Shown: in pieces, positions 28,943 to 38,067 of the stretch
How positions within the stretch are numbered: the first letter of the stretch is position 1
How the letters are laid out: the number at the start of each line of letters is the position of its first letter
Source: Magnetovibrio sp.
GTDB taxonomy: Bacteria > Pseudomonadota > Alphaproteobacteria > Rhodospirillales > Casp-alpha2
Length of the DNA stretch: 64,000 nucleotides
Reading direction: 5' to 3'
Assembly: GCA_002722175.1 (NCBI GenBank)
Contig: PBKU01000050.1
Location: forward strand, 124,001-188,000
Translations under genes and position numbers: made by a program
Notes under the pieces: generated by a model
What the model was told of the DNA's origin: nothing
What the model saw: only the letters and a program-made list of their open reading frames with translations
The model's database searches: none

Positions 28943-29168
28943 TGCATACCTCGTCTTTGTTCTTAAAAATTTCTAGTTGTTAGCCTTGTTCTGAATATCT
29001 GGTGAAGCTATTGTACTGATAAGGACACGTCTATAGATTGTTTAATATGTAAAATCAAAACCTGCGTCTCGTCATTTCAGGGTGCGGAAACTAGAATTCT
29101 AACGAACTTAAGTCAAGGGGGCTTTCGTACAGGCGTAACGCTGAACAAAAAATCATTAAGATCCATAT

Positions 29169-30692
29169 CTACGGAGTGTTAGATTTTTGGCGTCTGCGTT
29201 GCACTGATGACCCTATCCTCATTGATTCTCTATACTTAGCTACCGTGCGTCGAGCGATGTCAACGCCGCTTTTCTTAAGAATTGAAACCAATTTGTCATC
29301 AGATAGGATATTTGTGATTTCTTCACATTCGATTAGTTCTTTGATTTGGTGTCTAACCGCCTCGGCAGAATGCATCTCTCCATTCTGAGTAGAGGAAATA
29401 GCAGTAGTAAAGAAATACTTCATTTCGAGTACACCGCGTGGAGTTGCGATAAACTTATTAGACGTAACACGACTTACAGTGCTTTCGTGCATTTCTATTG
29501 CATCAGCTATGTCGCGCAGTATTAGAGGTTTTAAATATTTGACTCCTTTTTTGAAAAAAAACTCTTGGCGCTGCACTATCTCGCTTGCGACTTTAAGGAT
29601 CGTGTTTGCTCTTTGATCGACCGCTTTAACCAACCAGTTTGCTGATTGGGCTTGTTCCATAACATATGATTTATCCTCCTTGCTTTCCATTTTATTACTA
29701 ACATGAAAGCAATATGTATTATTTACTAGAACTCTAGGCAAGGTGTCTGGATTAAGTTCAATGTTCCATCCACCGGATGAGGATTCATTCATTAGTACAT
29801 CAGGCTCAATGGTTCTTAGGATTTCATGATCAAAATCTTGTGCTGGTTTTGGATTTAACGCCCGCACTTCTGCTATCATGTCTTGAAGGTCGTCGCAATT
29901 GACACCGCAAATAGTTTCTAATTGGCTTAAACTTCCTGACGCGAGTAAGTCCAAATTTTCGATTAAGAGCTGCATTGCAGGATCTAATCGGTTGCGGTCT
30001 TGGAGTTGCAAGGCGAGACAGTCTGCTAGGTCACGAGCAAATACTCCCGGTGGATCAAACTTGCGCAGTTTTTTTAGAACAAGCTCCAAATATTGTTCTT
30101 CACACCCCAAGATATTAGCAATTTCCAATAGCGGATTCCGCAAGTACCCAGCGTCGTCAAGTGAATCGATCAAGAATCCACCAATTAAGCGATCACTGAG
30201 ATCACTTACTTCAACGGCAAGTTGTTCTAAAAGATGTTCGCGCAGTGTTTTTTGCTTTGATAGTGTTTCCTCGAGATTTGGCAATTCGTCAGTAAAATTC
30301 GCTTGGCCTGAGTTTAAACTAAATGGACTAGGAGGACCCTCAGGCCGCAGCAAACTTTCATTGCCATTAGAGTTATTATAGATATTATCGTAGTCGACAT
30401 CTAATGTCTGATCGTTGGGAATCTCGACAGGTGCTAATGTATCTAACTTTATTGCGTTAAGAGGTTCGGCATTAATGCCAATGTCATCATCGTAATCCTC
30501 CTGATCAGGCGATTCGACATCAATTACCTCGCCCTCATCTCTTTCTAACATTGGATTGCGTTCTAGCTCTTGTTCAATAAATGCACGAAGTTCTAGGTTT
30601 GACATTTGTAGAAGCTTAATTGCTTGTTGCAGCTGGGGTGTCATAACCAACGTTTGTGTTTGTCGTTGGTCTATGCGCGGCGCCATTACCAT
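29169..30692 (-). CDS. rpoN: RNA polymerase sigma-54 factor
   Basis: RpoN directs polymerase to -24/-12 promoters that need an AAA+ activator. The 507-residue product has region I (Gln-rich RQTQTLVMTPQLQQAIKLLQMSN at the N-terminus, which contacts activators), an acidic region II (about 50-120), the core-binding domain, a helix-turn-helix (about 400-420) and the RpoN box ARRTVAKYRE at 480-489. A matching promoter precedes flgG at the other end of this window. It lies downstream of lptB, the conserved order. Confidence 0.97.
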   Translation of the reverse strand: MVMAPRIDQRQTQTLVMTPQLQQAIKLLQMSNLELRAFIEQELERNPMLERDEGEVIDVESPDQEDYDDDIGINAEPLNAIKLDTLAPVEIPNDQTLDVDYDNIYNNSNGNESLLRPEGPPSPFSLNSGQANFTDELPNLEETLSKQKTLREHLLEQLAVEVSDLSDRLIGGFLIDSLDDAGYLRNPLLEIANILGCEEQYLELVLKKLRKFDPPGVFARDLADCLALQLQDRNRLDPAMQLLIENLDLLASGSLSQLETICGVNCDDLQDMIAEVRALNPKPAQDFDHEILRTIEPDVLMNESSSGGWNIELNPDTLPRVLVNNTYCFHVSNKMESKEDKSYVMEQAQSANWLVKAVDQRANTILKVASEIVQRQEFFFKKGVKYLKPLILRDIADAIEMHESTVSRVTSNKFIATPRGVLEMKYFFTTAISSTQNGEMHSAEAVRHQIKELIECEEITNILSDDKLVSILKKSGVDIARRTVAKYRESMRIGSSVQRRRQKSNTP

Positions 30693-30745
30693 ATTGGGCC
30701 TTTCAGAGGTTAATCAAAGATCAAACCTACCATCTAAATATTTAA

Positions 30746-31546
30746 TCAAAGATTAAATCTATCACCTAAATAGACACGCCTCACATCTTCATTCCCTATG
30801 ATATCTGATGGTGCTCCGTCCATTAGCATCATACCGTCGTGAATAATGTATGCGCGATCAATAACATCTAATGTTTCGCGAACGTTATGATCAGTGATTA
30901 ACACGCCGATCCCTCGATCTTTGAGGTGTGCCACCAAATCTCTTATATCTCCAACAGCAATTGGATCGATCCCGGCAAAAGGTTCATCAAGCAATATGAA
31001 ATGTGGGTTCGCAGCTAGTGCGCGTGCGATTTCTACTCTTCGCCGCTCACCCCCTGACAGGGTCATTGCAGAAGTTCGTCGCAAATGTGAAATAGAAAAT
31101 TCCGCAAGCAAAGTATCCAAAATTGTTTCTCTGCGTTCTCGGCTTTTCTCGACTACTTCTAATACAGCGCGGATATTATTTTCAACAGAAAGGCCACGAA
31201 AAATTGAAGCTTCCTGAGGAAGATAACCGATTCCAAGCCGAGCTCTACGATACATTGGGAGGTCCGTGATATCAGTCCCGTCAAGAATTATATTACCGTA
31301 GTCAGGGGATATGAGCCCAATTATCATATAAAAACAGGTTGTCTTTCCTGCTCCATTTGGCCCTAATAAGCCAATGGCTTCACCTCGTTGCACTTCAAGG
31401 GTCACGCTGCGCACAACTGGGCGCTTTTTGAATTGTTTTCCTAAATCACGGGCTGTTAATCCAAGGTTTTTCTGCGTTATAAGCCGGGGGGGCGTATCTT
31501 GGTCATCTCCCGTGTCCTGTTTTGTTGCAAGGTAGCGATCGTTCAA
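30746..31546 (-). CDS. lptB: Lipopolysaccharide export ABC transporter ATP-binding protein
   Basis: LptB is the cytoplasmic ATPase that, with LptF and LptG, extracts lipopolysaccharide from the inner membrane and pushes it along the LptC-LptA bridge. The 266-residue product has Walker [10 protein letters not shown] (residues 62-70), Q-loop near YLPQEASIF, signature LSGGERRR (163-170), Walker B ILLDEP with Asp187-Glu188, and the switch histidine in ITDHNVRE. About 25 extra residues precede the usual start. lptF and lptG are not in the window. Confidence 0.96.
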   Translation of the reverse strand: MNDRYLATKQDTGDDQDTPPRLITQKNLGLTARDLGKQFKKRPVVRSVTLEVQRGEAIGLLGPNGAGKTTCFYMIIGLISPDYGNIILDGTDITDLPMYRRARLGIGYLPQEASIFRGLSVENNIRAVLEVVEKSRERRETILDTLLAEFSISHLRRTSAMTLSGGERRRVEIARALAANPHFILLDEPFAGIDPIAVGDIRDLVAHLKDRGIGVLITDHNVRETLDVIDRAYIIHDGMMLMDGAPSDIIGNEDVRRVYLGDRFNL

Positions 31547-31583
31547 AACTTTTCTCCAGACTTATAAGTTATCATTGTAATTT

Positions 31584-32438
31584 TTATTTTGCTTTTTTGG
31601 TTGGGACTAGAGTTCCAGACACTCTGTTTGTTGAACTATTCCCGCACCCAAATAAATGGCTTATTCCTGTATTTAGATTGACTTCAGCGCGACAGCCTTG
31701 CAATAAATTATCCGCTCGTTTGAGTTTAACCGATCCTACCAATGTGGCAATACCACTTTCAACGTTGTATATACCACGGTCAGCTGTAGCTGTTTCTTCA
31801 GAGGTTACAATACGCACTTTATCAAAGGCATCAACCCTATAAACCGCAGTTTTACCTTTTTTATCTTGTCTGGTATGCGCTACCAGAACATCTGCCCAAA
31901 GCTTTTTCTTTTCGCGAACCACTGAAGCATTGCCGCGGGCAACGGCCATATTCTTGTCTTCCCAATACTCCAATTGCTTTTCTGCACTGATAGTATCCTT
32001 ACCTGATACTAACCGGACATTATTGCCATCTAACACCAAGACGCGTTGGTCAGCACTATAAATAGCATGATCACCGTAAGCTGTTTCGCTTGGAGACTCT
32101 ATTCGCACTTTTCCAAACGCATCGAGTCTCCAGATTTCTGTTTGGTTAGTATTATTTTTCCGATAATAGGCTCTTAACTCGTCTGCAAAAATTCGTATGT
32201 CACCACGAACAGCTTTGGCATTACCTCTTGCAAAAAAAACGGAGTTTTGCTGTTGCCATTCGATCCCGTCGGTAGCTGAGACTTCAATTGGTGTATTGTC
32301 ACCATTACCCCCCAGACTGAGGCTCTGAGCTGCGGTATTCTGCGTCAAAAAGCCATAGGTAATGATTAATGCTAAACAAAAAATAGTGCTTGAAGAGAAC
32401 CCAAGAAAGTATTTTTTTACGTTAAAAACATTGTTCAT
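31584..32438 (-). CDS. lptA: Lipopolysaccharide transport periplasmic protein LptA
   Basis: LptA forms the periplasmic beta-jellyroll bridge for lipopolysaccharide. The 284-residue protein has a signal peptide (hydrophobic stretch near residues 13-37) and two runs of OstA-type strands (ARGNAKAVRGDIRIFADELRA and later ARGNASVVREKKKLWADVL, each a conserved 'GNA...V...ad' pattern). This long LptA form is usual in Alphaproteobacteria. It overlaps lptC by four bases and is followed by lptB after 37 bases. Confidence 0.92.
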   Translation of the reverse strand: MNNVFNVKKYFLGFSSSTIFCLALIITYGFLTQNTAAQSLSLGGNGDNTPIEVSATDGIEWQQQNSVFFARGNAKAVRGDIRIFADELRAYYRKNNTNQTEIWRLDAFGKVRIESPSETAYGDHAIYSADQRVLVLDGNNVRLVSGKDTISAEKQLEYWEDKNMAVARGNASVVREKKKLWADVLVAHTRQDKKGKTAVYRVDAFDKVRIVTSEETATADRGIYNVESGIATLVGSVKLKRADNLLQGCRAEVNLNTGISHLFGCGNSSTNRVSGTLVPTKKAK

Positions 32439-33124
32439 TGTTCACTCAATTCTGCATTTGGAAATATAACAATTTTACTGGTTCCAGTGAAGAAAATTAC
32501 TTTCCCTTTTTCAATAAAGCGAAATCCTTGTGCCTCTACAACCCCAAAGGGTCCTTGTCCATGAACTCGGACGTTGCTTTCTGCTACATTTGTATCTAGA
32601 TAAATTTTGGCCTTGTCAGTTTGAAATTCGTAGCCGGAATCATGGTAAAGATTCACTTTTCCTTCTAACTCCAATTCTTTTTTGATCCTGGCAAAAACAC
32701 CACGGTTTGCTGAAAGGGCAAGCCAAGAACCGTTTTTTATAGAAAGGTCGGCTTTGGGCATTGTGAGCTCAAACAAACTGTCCGATTGCTTCATTGTTTT
32801 CGCAATTTCAGCAGTGATTGTAAATGGTTGTTCTTCATTGTCAGTTCCAATATATCGAGGGTTTACCATCGCGGGGTCATTTGATCCATCAATGTCTAAT
32901 GACGCAAAACCAATATGGAAGTCCATTTGTTCTGTTTCTAGCATGGGCCATGATAAAATCAAGGTTACAACCCCTAGAGCGACAAGGGGCAGTGCGTACT
33001 TCACAATTCTAACAAAAACAGTATATCGCTTTACCGATATAAAAGAGGGATTTGATCGGGTGCTAAATGAGTCAGAATGTTTACCGTCATGTTTTGGGGG
33101 TGGTCCGTGTGCGTCGTTTGGCAT
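32435..33124 (-). CDS. lptC: LPS export ABC transporter periplasmic protein LptC
   Basis: A 229-residue bitopic protein that hands lipopolysaccharide from LptBFG to LptA. A cytoplasmic N-terminus of about 35 residues leads to a single membrane helix (about 38-58, YALPLVALGVVTLILSWP) and a periplasmic beta-rich domain (PRYIGTDNEEQPFTITAE, then YHDSGYEFQTDKAKIYLDT). It lies 24 bases after kdsD and overlaps lptA by four. Confidence 0.9.
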   Translation of the reverse strand: MPNDAHGPPPKHDGKHSDSFSTRSNPSFISVKRYTVFVRIVKYALPLVALGVVTLILSWPMLETEQMDFHIGFASLDIDGSNDPAMVNPRYIGTDNEEQPFTITAEIAKTMKQSDSLFELTMPKADLSIKNGSWLALSANRGVFARIKKELELEGKVNLYHDSGYEFQTDKAKIYLDTNVAESNVRVHGQGPFGVVEAQGFRFIEKGKVIFFTGTSKIVIFPNAELSEQ

Positions 33125-33148
33125 GATTGCCGCGTCTTCCCCCTCTCA

Positions 33149-34144
33149 TTAGACTATACCAACACTTATGCAGTCATGAATATGCACAACTCCAATTGGA
33201 ATATTGTCTTTCACTACAAAGAAATTTGTTATTTTTTCAGAGTTCATTCTATTTAACGCTTCGCTTGCGAGTATGTCAGAATTAATGGTTTTTGCGTCTG
33301 GTGTCATGATCTCATCTACACGGGACTGCAATATGCTATCTCCCATATGTCGGCGAAGGTCCCCGTCAGTAATTACCCCAATTAGTTTTTTGTTTTCCTC
33401 AATAACACCAATACAGCCAAGTCGTTTTGAGGTCATTTCAATGATTGCTTCAGACATCAAGGCATTTCTATTAATAAGTGGTATTTTGTCACCAACATGC
33501 ATGATATCTCGAACTTTTAGTAGTTGTTGGCCCAACTTTCCCCCTGGATGAAAAGTTTGAAATTTCTCGGGAGTAAAATTTTTTCGCTCAAGTAAAGCGA
33601 TTGCGATAGCATCCCCGAGAGCTAATGCCATGGTTGTTGACGTTGTTGGGGCTAAGCCCATAGAGCATGCCTCAACATTTTTTGGAAGTATTATGCTAAT
33701 GTTTGCTGCGTTACCTAGTTCACTTTTTTTCCTACTGGTGACCGCAATAAGCGGGATTTTCAATTGTGTTGCGTAACTTATCAAATCAGTTAGCTCCGGA
33801 GTATTACCGGAGTTAGAGATTGCAAAAAGGGCATCGTTTTTTGTAATCATCCCCAGATCGCCATGAGAGGCCTCTGCCGGGTGAACAAAGAAAGCAGGTG
33901 TTCCAGTTGATGCTAGTGTGGCAGCAATTTTACGAGCAACATGCCCACTTTTCCCGATTCCGGTAACAGCAACACGACCTGTTATTTCCGTCAAAATATC
34001 TAATGCGGAAATCAATTCTTCGCCTAAAGCTTCACTAAGGGCTTTGAGACCTTCTATTTCCAAGCTTATTACTTTACGTGCAAGAACTAAATCTTTGCTT
34101 TTATAGGTCTGATCAAAAACCGAAACGACGGTGTTATCATTCAT
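33149..34144 (-). CDS. kdsD: Arabinose-5-phosphate isomerase, KpsF/GutQ family
   Basis: The enzyme converts ribulose-5-phosphate to arabinose-5-phosphate, the precursor of Kdo in lipopolysaccharide. The 331-residue product has an N-terminal SIS sugar isomerase domain (GIGKSGHVARKIAATLASTG near residue 63, HPAEASHGDLG, SNSGNTPEL) and two C-terminal CBS domains (about 210-325). It heads the kdsD-lptC-lptA-lptB-rpoN run, consistent with coordinated synthesis and export of lipopolysaccharide. Confidence 0.95.
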   Translation of the reverse strand: MNDNTVVSVFDQTYKSKDLVLARKVISLEIEGLKALSEALGEELISALDILTEITGRVAVTGIGKSGHVARKIAATLASTGTPAFFVHPAEASHGDLGMITKNDALFAISNSGNTPELTDLISYATQLKIPLIAVTSRKKSELGNAANISIILPKNVEACSMGLAPTTSTTMALALGDAIAIALLERKNFTPEKFQTFHPGGKLGQQLLKVRDIMHVGDKIPLINRNALMSEAIIEMTSKRLGCIGVIEENKKLIGVITDGDLRRHMGDSILQSRVDEIMTPDAKTINSDILASEALNRMNSEKITNFFVVKDNIPIGVVHIHDCISVGIV

Positions 34145-34261
34145 GCTACGATACCCGTTAAATCTCGTTCAGGAGGGGCTTTTACAACAAGAACACTGAT
34201 TTTGAGTATGCCTTGTTTCCCATGGAAATTCAACTAGTGGTTAAGGAGAATAAAAATGTTC

Positions 34262-34906
34262 CTAGTGAGAAAATATATCAGTGTGCCCCCACCCGGTTAG
34301 ATCTAACATTGCTTGCGTTGGCAGAAATTTAAAGCAATCCTCTGCAAGGTTGTTCCTTTTTTCTCTTTCCAGCATCAAGTCAAGATGGTGTTTAATGATA
34401 TGGAGATTAAGGACATCAATTGCGGCATAATTTTTCTGTGCATCCGTTAGATCATTTCTTGCCCAATCAGAAGATTGCTGCTCTTTTTAAATATCAATTC
34501 CTAGTAATTCTTTTGTTAAATCTTTTAGGCCATGCCGTTCAGTATAAGTCCGAACAAGTTTTGAGGCAACTTTAGTGCAATATACTGGGGTGCACAGAGT
34601 ATTTAGGTTTTGTTTGATTATTGCCAAATCAAATCGAGCAAAATGGAATAGTTTTACAACATTGGGATTCTTTAAAAGTTTTTTTAGATTAGGTGCATTA
34701 AAAGTTTTTCTAGTGAATTGCACCAAGTGGCAATGGCCATCTCCCGCAGACAGCTGCATCAGGCATAGGCGATCGCGCAAGGGATTAAGACCTTGGGTTT
34801 CTGTATCAATAGCTACCGATCCACTGAAACCTAACGAGTTTGGTATGTCTCCGTCATGCATGTGAATTGATATAGGCTTATTCCGTGGTTGGAAAGACAC
34901 TTTCAT
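34262..34906 (-). pseudogene. rnd: Ribonuclease D (3'-5' exonuclease) interrupted by an in-frame TAA
   Basis: Read through from ATG 34906 (AAGGAG four bases upstream) to TAG at 34262, this is a complete single-domain RNase D of about 213 residues. Codon 140 is TAA (34487-34489). Before it lie exonuclease motif I (Asp34/Glu36 in VAIDTETQGL) and motif II (Asp93). After it, in the same frame, come the conserved KEQQSSDWARNDLT and motif III Tyr160-x3-Asp164, then an ordinary C-terminus. Intact homologues usually have Ser at this position (LSKQQQSSDW), so one base change from a Ser codon such as TCA explains the stop. The 139-residue product would lack motif III and be inactive unless the stop is read through. 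A sequencing error is possible. Confidence 0.85.
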
Positions 34907-34957
34907 ATTCTCCTTGCTAGCTCGACTACCTGCTACTACCCTGCCATCTAATGACAA

Positions 34958-35044
34958 TGGTGCCCAGGAGAAGACTCGAACTTCCACGACCCAAAGGTCA
35001 CAGGTACCTGAAACCTGCGCGTCTACCAATTCCGCCACCTGGGC
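34958..35044 (-). tRNA. tRNA-Leu(CAG)
   Basis: An 87-base tRNA gene on the minus strand. The acceptor stem pairs GCCCAGG with CCTGGGC, the anticodon stem pairs CAGGT with ACCTG around the loop TTCAGGT (anticodon CAG), a long class II variable arm is present, the T loop reads GTTCGAGTC, and the 3' CCA is encoded. It lies 51 bases upstream of the RNase D gene on the same strand. Confidence 0.95.
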
Positions 35045-35071
35045 ATCCAATGGTTTAGCTAGAACGGAGAT

Positions 35072-35100
35072 TCGATAGACTTTGAAGGATTAATTGTCAA
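35072..35100 (-). promoter_or_regulatory. Predicted sigma-70 promoter of tRNA-Leu
   Basis: On the minus strand a perfect -35 TTGACA (35095-35100) is followed after 17 bases by TATCGA (35072-35077). The -10 is weak, but spacing and position, about 28 bases before the tRNA 5' end, fit. The transcript could continue into the RNase D gene. Confidence 0.5.
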
Positions 35101-35181
35101 CCATACAATTTTTTCTAAGCTTGACGGAAGCACGTCATAGGGTTAATCCGTTGCTATTGTGGGTGTCTAAGAAGGATCTTT

Positions 35182-36192
35182 ATGACTAGGAAATTTATAA
35201 CAGTCTTTGGGGGTTCTGGTTTTATCGGTAGACATTTGGTAAATCACCTGGCAACCGAAGGCTGGTTAGTAAGGGTGGCTGTTCGAGATATTGAAGCAGC
35301 TGCATTTCTTAAGCCCTTAGGGAAGCCAGGTCAAATCACACCATGGCCCGTTGATGTATTAGATCTGTCCCAAGTGATATTATCTTTGAATGATAGTTAT
35401 GCTGCAGTAAATTTAGTTGGAGCACTTTTAGAAAAAGATAGATATACATTTGAGAATCTTCATGCAGAGGGTGCAAAAAATATCGCGCTTGCAGTGAAAG
35501 AAACCGGTTGTAGACGCTTAATACATATCTCTGCTCTTGGTGCAAGCGAGAATTCTAATGCCAAGTACTCGAGGACAAAAGCGCAAGGTGAACTGATAAC
35601 GTCGCGTATTTTTCCTGATTCAACAATTGTGAGGCCTAGCGTTGTTTTTGGCCCGCAGGATAAATTTTTTAATTTATTCGCCGGGTTAATGCGCTTTTTG
35701 CCGGCAATGTTTGTAGTTGGGGCACCTTTTTTGCCTAAGTTAGTGATTTCAGAAACTGGGGACATAAAAATTGATATTTTGGGTGACGGTGGGCCGAAGT
35801 TTCAGCCTGTTTATGTAGGCGATGTTGTTTCTGCAATATTGGCTATTTTGAAGAACTTTGAAACAGCAGGAAAAATTTATGAGTTAGGGGGGCCAACGCA
35901 ATACTCCTTTGCTGAAATATTTCAACTTGTTCTTAAAATAACGGGTCGAAAGCGAATACTCCTGCCAATGCCATTTTGGTTGGCCAAATTTCAGGCTTAC
36001 CTGCTTTCATTGCTTCCGGAGCCAATTTTGACGGGTGACCAGGTAGAGTTGATGAAAACAGATAATTTAGTTTCTAATGATGCATTAGGATTAATTGATC
36101 TAGGTGTTGAGCTAACTCCAGCGGAAGCAATCTTGCCAACATATTTATACAAATACGGCTTAAAAGCAAATCGGGGGCTTTACCGTGACTGA
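35182..36192 (+). CDS. Complex I NDUFA9 subunit family protein (NAD(P)-binding reductase-like)
   Basis: A 336-residue atypical short-chain dehydrogenase with N-terminal nucleotide motif GGSGFIG (about residues 10-16) and the family segments AVNLVGALLEK, HAEGAKNIA and HISALGAS. In mitochondria the relative NDUFA9 is an accessory complex I subunit; bacterial members are found widely in Alphaproteobacteria with no proven function, possibly in quinone or complex I assembly. The start is set by AAGGA five bases before ATG. The gene is divergent from tRNA-Leu and convergent with the M17 aminopeptidase. Confidence 0.9.
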   Translation: MTRKFITVFGGSGFIGRHLVNHLATEGWLVRVAVRDIEAAAFLKPLGKPGQITPWPVDVLDLSQVILSLNDSYAAVNLVGALLEKDRYTFENLHAEGAKNIALAVKETGCRRLIHISALGASENSNAKYSRTKAQGELITSRIFPDSTIVRPSVVFGPQDKFFNLFAGLMRFLPAMFVVGAPFLPKLVISETGDIKIDILGDGGPKFQPVYVGDVVSAILAILKNFETAGKIYELGGPTQYSFAEIFQLVLKITGRKRILLPMPFWLAKFQAYLLSLLPEPILTGDQVELMKTDNLVSNDALGLIDLGVELTPAEAILPTYLYKYGLKANRGLYRD

Positions 36193-36359
36193 TGATTTTT
36201 TCCGTAAAGCCAATTTCAGGCTACGTTTTGTCAATACTGCAGCGGAAGATGGAATTCTTTGCGAGTGAGAAATTCCACTCGTACTGTAGCTGGCAAGGCT
36301 TGGGTGTTATATCCTTTGCTAGCAGCTTTTTGCTCTCGCACTTACTAGGGTAACTTTAT

Positions 36360-37745
36360 TTACTTGGGTGTAAAATAATTTTCGAACGCGTTAAAGAAGG
36401 TTCGAAGGCCCATAGCCTCGCCCCCTTCAGGCCTTCCCGGTCGCTGTGTGGAATTCCACCCCATGAGATCAACGTGACACCACGGAATTTGTTTTTTTAT
36501 AAATCGTTCCAAAAACAAGCTTGCTGTGATAGCGCCCCCATATGGACTCTTAGGTTCGTTTGTAATATCAGCATTTGGGCTCATTAGCAATTCGTTATAT
36601 CCATGCCACAAAGGCAATCGCCAAAGCCTATCGGAAGCAGCCTCTCCTTCATCTAACAGAAGTTTTGCCCACTCTTCACTGTTAGTAAAAAGTGCTGGTA
36701 TATCAGTCCCAAGCGCAATGCGAGCCGCCCCAGTGAGGGTTGCAAAATCACAGATCAGGTCCGGATCTTCCTCTGACGCTAGCGCTAATGCATCAGCTAA
36801 AATGACACGGCCTTCAGCATCAGTATGGCCAATTTCTATGGTGATACCATTTCGTGCTTTTATAACGTCAAGAGGCTTCAAAGACCGAGGGCCTACTGCA
36901 TTGTCGACAGCAGGTATTAACGTGCGCAAACGGACAGGGAGATTGGACTTCATGATTGCCATAGATAGTCCGAGTGCATGAGCAGCCCCACCCATATCTT
37001 TTTTCATAAGTTTCATGTTGTGGGCTGTTTTAAGATTTAAACCGCCAGTATCAAAACATACTCCTTTGCCAATTAGGGTCAACTTAGGTGCATCTATATC
37101 CCCCCATGTTAAGTCGATAAGCAGTGGATCTCTATGTGAACTAGCGCCAACCGCATAAATGGCTGGGAAGCCTTGAGATAAAAGCTCTTCTCCAACGATT
37201 GTACTACAATCCCCATTAAAGTTTTTCGCCAGATCAGCTGCATTCCCTGCCAACTCTTCCGGCCCGAGATCTTTGGCCGGTGTATTAATTAAGTCTCGAA
37301 CCAGGTAAATAGCATCTAAAATGTTCTCAATCGCTAGTTTATTAACCCCTGGAGGGAAAACCAGTTCAATGTGCTGGCAGTTATGAGTTTTGTATTGATC
37401 AAAAATATAGTTCCCAAGACCCCAGCCGATTGTGGCGAGGTCTAAATTTTTCCCCTGTAAAAGGCCTGCAATATCATCCAGGAAATATGTTCCAGCAGGT
37501 AGTGTTTTTGGAAGCTCAGCCATGCCCCAGATATATTCGTGAGGCGCTATTCCAAAAAGAATTCTTGACAATTTTCCGTCATCTCCAGGGATCATAGCCA
37601 ATTGACCGGCTTTTGCAGAAAAATCAATACTTTTCAACCAGGATTGAACTTTGTGATCTTTGCTAGCTATAAAGCTCTTCAAAGCCGACTTTGTTACTGG
37701 TGTTATGGGGGTAGGGTTACCTTGTGGGGTATTGATGAAGTGCAT
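36360..37745 (-). CDS. M17 family leucyl aminopeptidase
   Basis: A 461-residue zinc/manganese aminopeptidase that releases N-terminal residues in the cytoplasm. The catalytic C-terminal half shows LIGKGVCFDTGGLNLK, MKKDMGGAAHALG, and HTDAEGRVILADAL, where the usual NTDAEGR has His for Asn; LTGAARIALG follows. The N-terminal domain is diverged from E. coli PepA. This belongs to the 'leucyl aminopeptidase family' common in Alphaproteobacteria rather than to PepA proper. It stands alone on the minus strand. Confidence 0.9.
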   Translation of the reverse strand: MHFINTPQGNPTPITPVTKSALKSFIASKDHKVQSWLKSIDFSAKAGQLAMIPGDDGKLSRILFGIAPHEYIWGMAELPKTLPAGTYFLDDIAGLLQGKNLDLATIGWGLGNYIFDQYKTHNCQHIELVFPPGVNKLAIENILDAIYLVRDLINTPAKDLGPEELAGNAADLAKNFNGDCSTIVGEELLSQGFPAIYAVGASSHRDPLLIDLTWGDIDAPKLTLIGKGVCFDTGGLNLKTAHNMKLMKKDMGGAAHALGLSMAIMKSNLPVRLRTLIPAVDNAVGPRSLKPLDVIKARNGITIEIGHTDAEGRVILADALALASEEDPDLICDFATLTGAARIALGTDIPALFTNSEEWAKLLLDEGEAASDRLWRLPLWHGYNELLMSPNADITNEPKSPYGGAITASLFLERFIKKQIPWCHVDLMGWNSTQRPGRPEGGEAMGLRTFFNAFENYFTPK

Positions 37746-38067
37746 GGGCTAATAGTATACAATAATGATTTTTTCAGATCAAATTCTTGCAGATTAAAGT
37801 AATGAATTATGTATCAACGCACGGATTTACAAAAATCGAGTAGTTTTGTTAACAGGCTTTTCTTGTTAAACTCTATGTGTGAACATCCGCTAAAAAAATA
37901 AGATATATAAAAGAAGTCTAGTTTCAAGAAATCGATGAGTGCTGAATAGACATTGGTTGCTTATACGCCTAGCTTAAAACAAATGTAAAGTTTACAATAA
38001 TAGTAGATCTGGTCTCTAAAAAAAATTAATAAGCACAGATATTATTGGGTAAATTGATACTTTTACA
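37746..38067. other. 322-base AT-rich gap, no gene
   Basis: This divergent gap separates the M17 aminopeptidase from a small hypothetical gene. It must hold both promoters, but no clear boxes were picked out. One 13-base perfect inverted repeat, TGTAAA-G-TTTACA at 37984-37996, lies about 70 bases before the hypothetical gene and may be an operator. No RNA gene was recognised. Confidence 0.4.

Noticed and set aside
34246-34301. Plus-strand mini-frame beginning after AAGGAG near 34250
   Set aside because: It is only about 14 codons and overlaps the end of rnd antisense.
36262-36281. CGAGTG/CACTCG hairpin between the NDUFA9-like gene and the aminopeptidase
   Set aside because: There are six pairs and no T run on either side; it could be a weak bidirectional terminator but is not separable from chance.
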